This document shows positions 6,468 through 7,491 of a stretch of DNA of 7,491 nucleotides, one piece after another. Each line of letters opens with the position of its first letter. Position 1 is the stretch's first letter. A program made the position numbers and the translations under genes. Source of the DNA: Bacteroidota bacterium (GTDB taxonomy: Bacteria; Bacteroidota; Bacteroidia; Chitinophagales; UBA10324); the NCBI GenBank assembly GCA_003455275.1, contig DMRR01000121.1, positions 1-7,491 on the forward strand, read 5' to 3'. The notes below the pieces were generated by a model that saw nothing but the letters and a program-made list of their open reading frames with translations, did not search any database and had not been told where the DNA came from.

Positions 6468-6540
6468 CTGATTACGCTGATTTAGCTGATTCACACTGAT
6501 TGAATACATCTGCGCTCATCATGACAATCTGCGTAATCAG
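6468..6540. repeat. Palindromic intergenic repeat with CTGATT units
   Basis: Left arm 6468-6482 and right arm 6526-6540 are inverted copies matching at 14 of 15 positions (outer core CTGATTACGC / GCGTAATCAG), with 43 nt between. The left half also holds CTGATT four times, at 6468, 6477, 6486 and 6496, that is at 9, 9 and 10 nt steps. The right half has ATCTGCG at 6508-6514 and 6527-6533. It fills most of the 113 bp gap between the ureohydrolase and radical SAM genes. From memory, similar 'CTGATTACGCTGATT' palindromes are scattered between genes in many Bacteroidota genomes, so it is probably a dispersed repeat, perhaps a small non-autonomous element. No target-site duplication is evident. Confidence 0.7.
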
Positions 6541-6558
6541 CGTTCCATTGTATTAGTA

Positions 6559-7491
6559 TTAATCAGAAGATTCTTTTTCAATGAGCAATTCATCAGCAAT
6601 AGAAGTTGTCTCAACTTTTTTTTTGTTCGATTGACTAAGTCCGGTCAAGTTACAAAGTTTATATAGCAATCGAGCACCCACATTCGCATCCCACTCATCA
6701 TTTTTTCCGGGAGCCACTTCATTCAAATCGAAACCAATTATTTTTTTTCCGGAAGTTGCTACGCGCCACAACAGGTAAACTGCCTGCTCAAATTGTAAAC
6801 CGCCCGGCACGGGAGTTCCAGTGTTGGGACAGAGGTATTGTTCCAATCCATCAATATCAAAACTCACATACACATTTTCAGGAAGAGAGTTCACAATGTT
6901 GTCGCAAATATTTTTCCAGGTGGCGCCTTCATACATGCCGCGGCGCATGTCAGAATCAAAAAATATTTTTACTCTTCCGTTCGATTCACGCATTACATCC
7001 ATTTCCTGCTGACAGAAATCTCTGATACCAACCTGAACTAATTTTTTCACTTGCGGAATTTTCAGTGCATTGAACATGATGCTCGCGTGAGAGAAAGTGA
7101 AACCCTCATACGCTTTCCGCAAATCGCAATGCGCATCTATCTGTAGAATTGCAAATGAGGAATTTTTTTCTGCAAGCGCTTCAATGAATCCAAGCGGAGT
7201 GCTGTGATCGCCGCCGAGCAAGCCAAGAATTTTTCCTTTCGAAAGTTGAGCAAGACACTGTTGCTTGATTTGATTTTTCAGTTTCGCTCCGGCTTCGTTT
7301 ATCTCCTTTGTAAATTTTTTTACATCTTTATTTTTTTCGTAAGCACCATTACTCAGCAGTTCAATAACACGCGCAGCTTTTTTGCGCAATTGCTTGCTTT
7401 CATTCTTCCACTTTTTATTTTCTGGTAAAAGAAAAATTCCGCGCTGCCATGCATCGGCTACATCAGCATCAAACAAATCAACCTGCATGCT
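6559..7491 (-). CDS. Arginase/agmatinase-family ureohydrolase (5' end beyond right edge)
   Basis: 310 codons are visible, ending at TAA 6561-6559. The ATG at 7488 (MQVDLFDADVADAW) is internal: relatives carry about 60-70 more N-terminal residues ending in 'AS-QVDLFD', and the frame stays open to the edge through an AGC (Ser) codon. All six binuclear manganese ligands of the family are present, counting that Met as 1: H95 in GGDHS (92-96), D118, H120 and D122 in DAHCD, and D211 and D213 in SFDIDG. NTGTPVPGG (222-230) and GFDLNEVAPG (252-261) complete the fold. The enzyme should hydrolyse a guanidino compound to urea and an amine, most likely agmatine to putrescine (SpeB-like), but substrate cannot be read from sequence. 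A charged helical segment (about 24-85) before GGDHS appears longer than in standard agmatinases, and the loop after DIDG lacks the usual DP pair. Both may mark a Bacteroidota-type subfamily. Confidence 0.88.
   Translation of the reverse strand, partial: SMQVDLFDADVADAWQRGIFLLPENKKWKNESKQLRKKAARVIELLSNGAYEKNKDVKKFTKEINEAGAKLKNQIKQQCLAQLSKGKILGLLGGDHSTPLGFIEALAEKNSSFAILQIDAHCDLRKAYEGFTFSHASIMFNALKIPQVKKLVQVGIRDFCQQEMDVMRESNGRVKIFFDSDMRRGMYEGATWKNICDNIVNSLPENVYVSFDIDGLEQYLCPNTGTPVPGGLQFEQAVYLLWRVATSGKKIIGFDLNEVAPGKNDEWDANVGARLLYKLCNLTGLSQSNKKKVETTSIADELLIEKESSD

Noticed and set aside
6468..6540. CRISPR array
   Set aside because: The repeated unit is only 6 nt at 9-10 nt steps with no spacers of proper length; the structure is a palindrome, not a repeat-spacer array.
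7429..7488. ATG at 7488 as the true start of the ureohydrolase
   Set aside because: The protein would lack the N-terminal strand and loop of the ureohydrolase fold, and the frame stays open to the window edge with a Ser codon that fits relatives.

Overview
This window looks like a chromosomal segment of a Bacteroidota bacterium, probably an environmental or uncultured lineage. The sequence is AT-rich, and start codons lack strong Shine-Dalgarno sites. Two intergenic regions carry promoter-like motifs of the Bacteroidota TAnnTTTG type. Several proteins have layouts I associate with that phylum: a large multi-membrane-span sensor, a short NfeD beside FloA, a conserved orphan beginning MKTLNPNWITEGLIDF, and a secreted protein start with the EEFTNA motif. 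The phylum call is inference; no rRNA or tRNA is present.

Layout. (1) 1-2323, minus strand: mazG (house-cleaning NTP pyrophosphohydrolase) followed after 6 nt by the N-terminal 505 codons of a multi-pass membrane protein, probably a sensor histidine kinase, that runs off the left edge. (2) 2324-2445: a divergent intergenic region with a candidate promoter and a spaced inverted repeat. (3) 2446-3897, plus strand: a two-gene membrane-microdomain operon, short-form nfeD and flotillin-like floA. (4) 4001-4720, plus strand: a conserved protein of unknown function. (5) 4717-5143: mostly non-coding, holding the 5' stump of a secreted Omp28/thioredoxin-like gene cut off where its CxxC would be expected, with its promoter apparently intact. 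(6) 5144-6445, minus strand: a radical SAM enzyme of unknown function with an uncharacterised N-terminal domain. (7) 6446-6558: a short palindromic repeat built of CTGATT units. (8) 6559-7491, minus strand: an arginase/agmatinase-family ureohydrolase that enters from beyond the right edge.

Working together: nfeD and floA are a known functional pair (flotillin scaffold plus NfeD partner). mazG and the sensor gene look co-transcribed but have no obvious shared pathway. The ureohydrolase and radical SAM gene share a strand but are separated by the repeat, so a common operon is uncertain. I found no CRISPR array, transposase, toxin-antitoxin pair or recognisable defence system. The items most worth following up are the truncated secreted-protein gene with its deletion-like scar, the radical SAM protein with extra cysteines, and the palindromic intergenic repeat.
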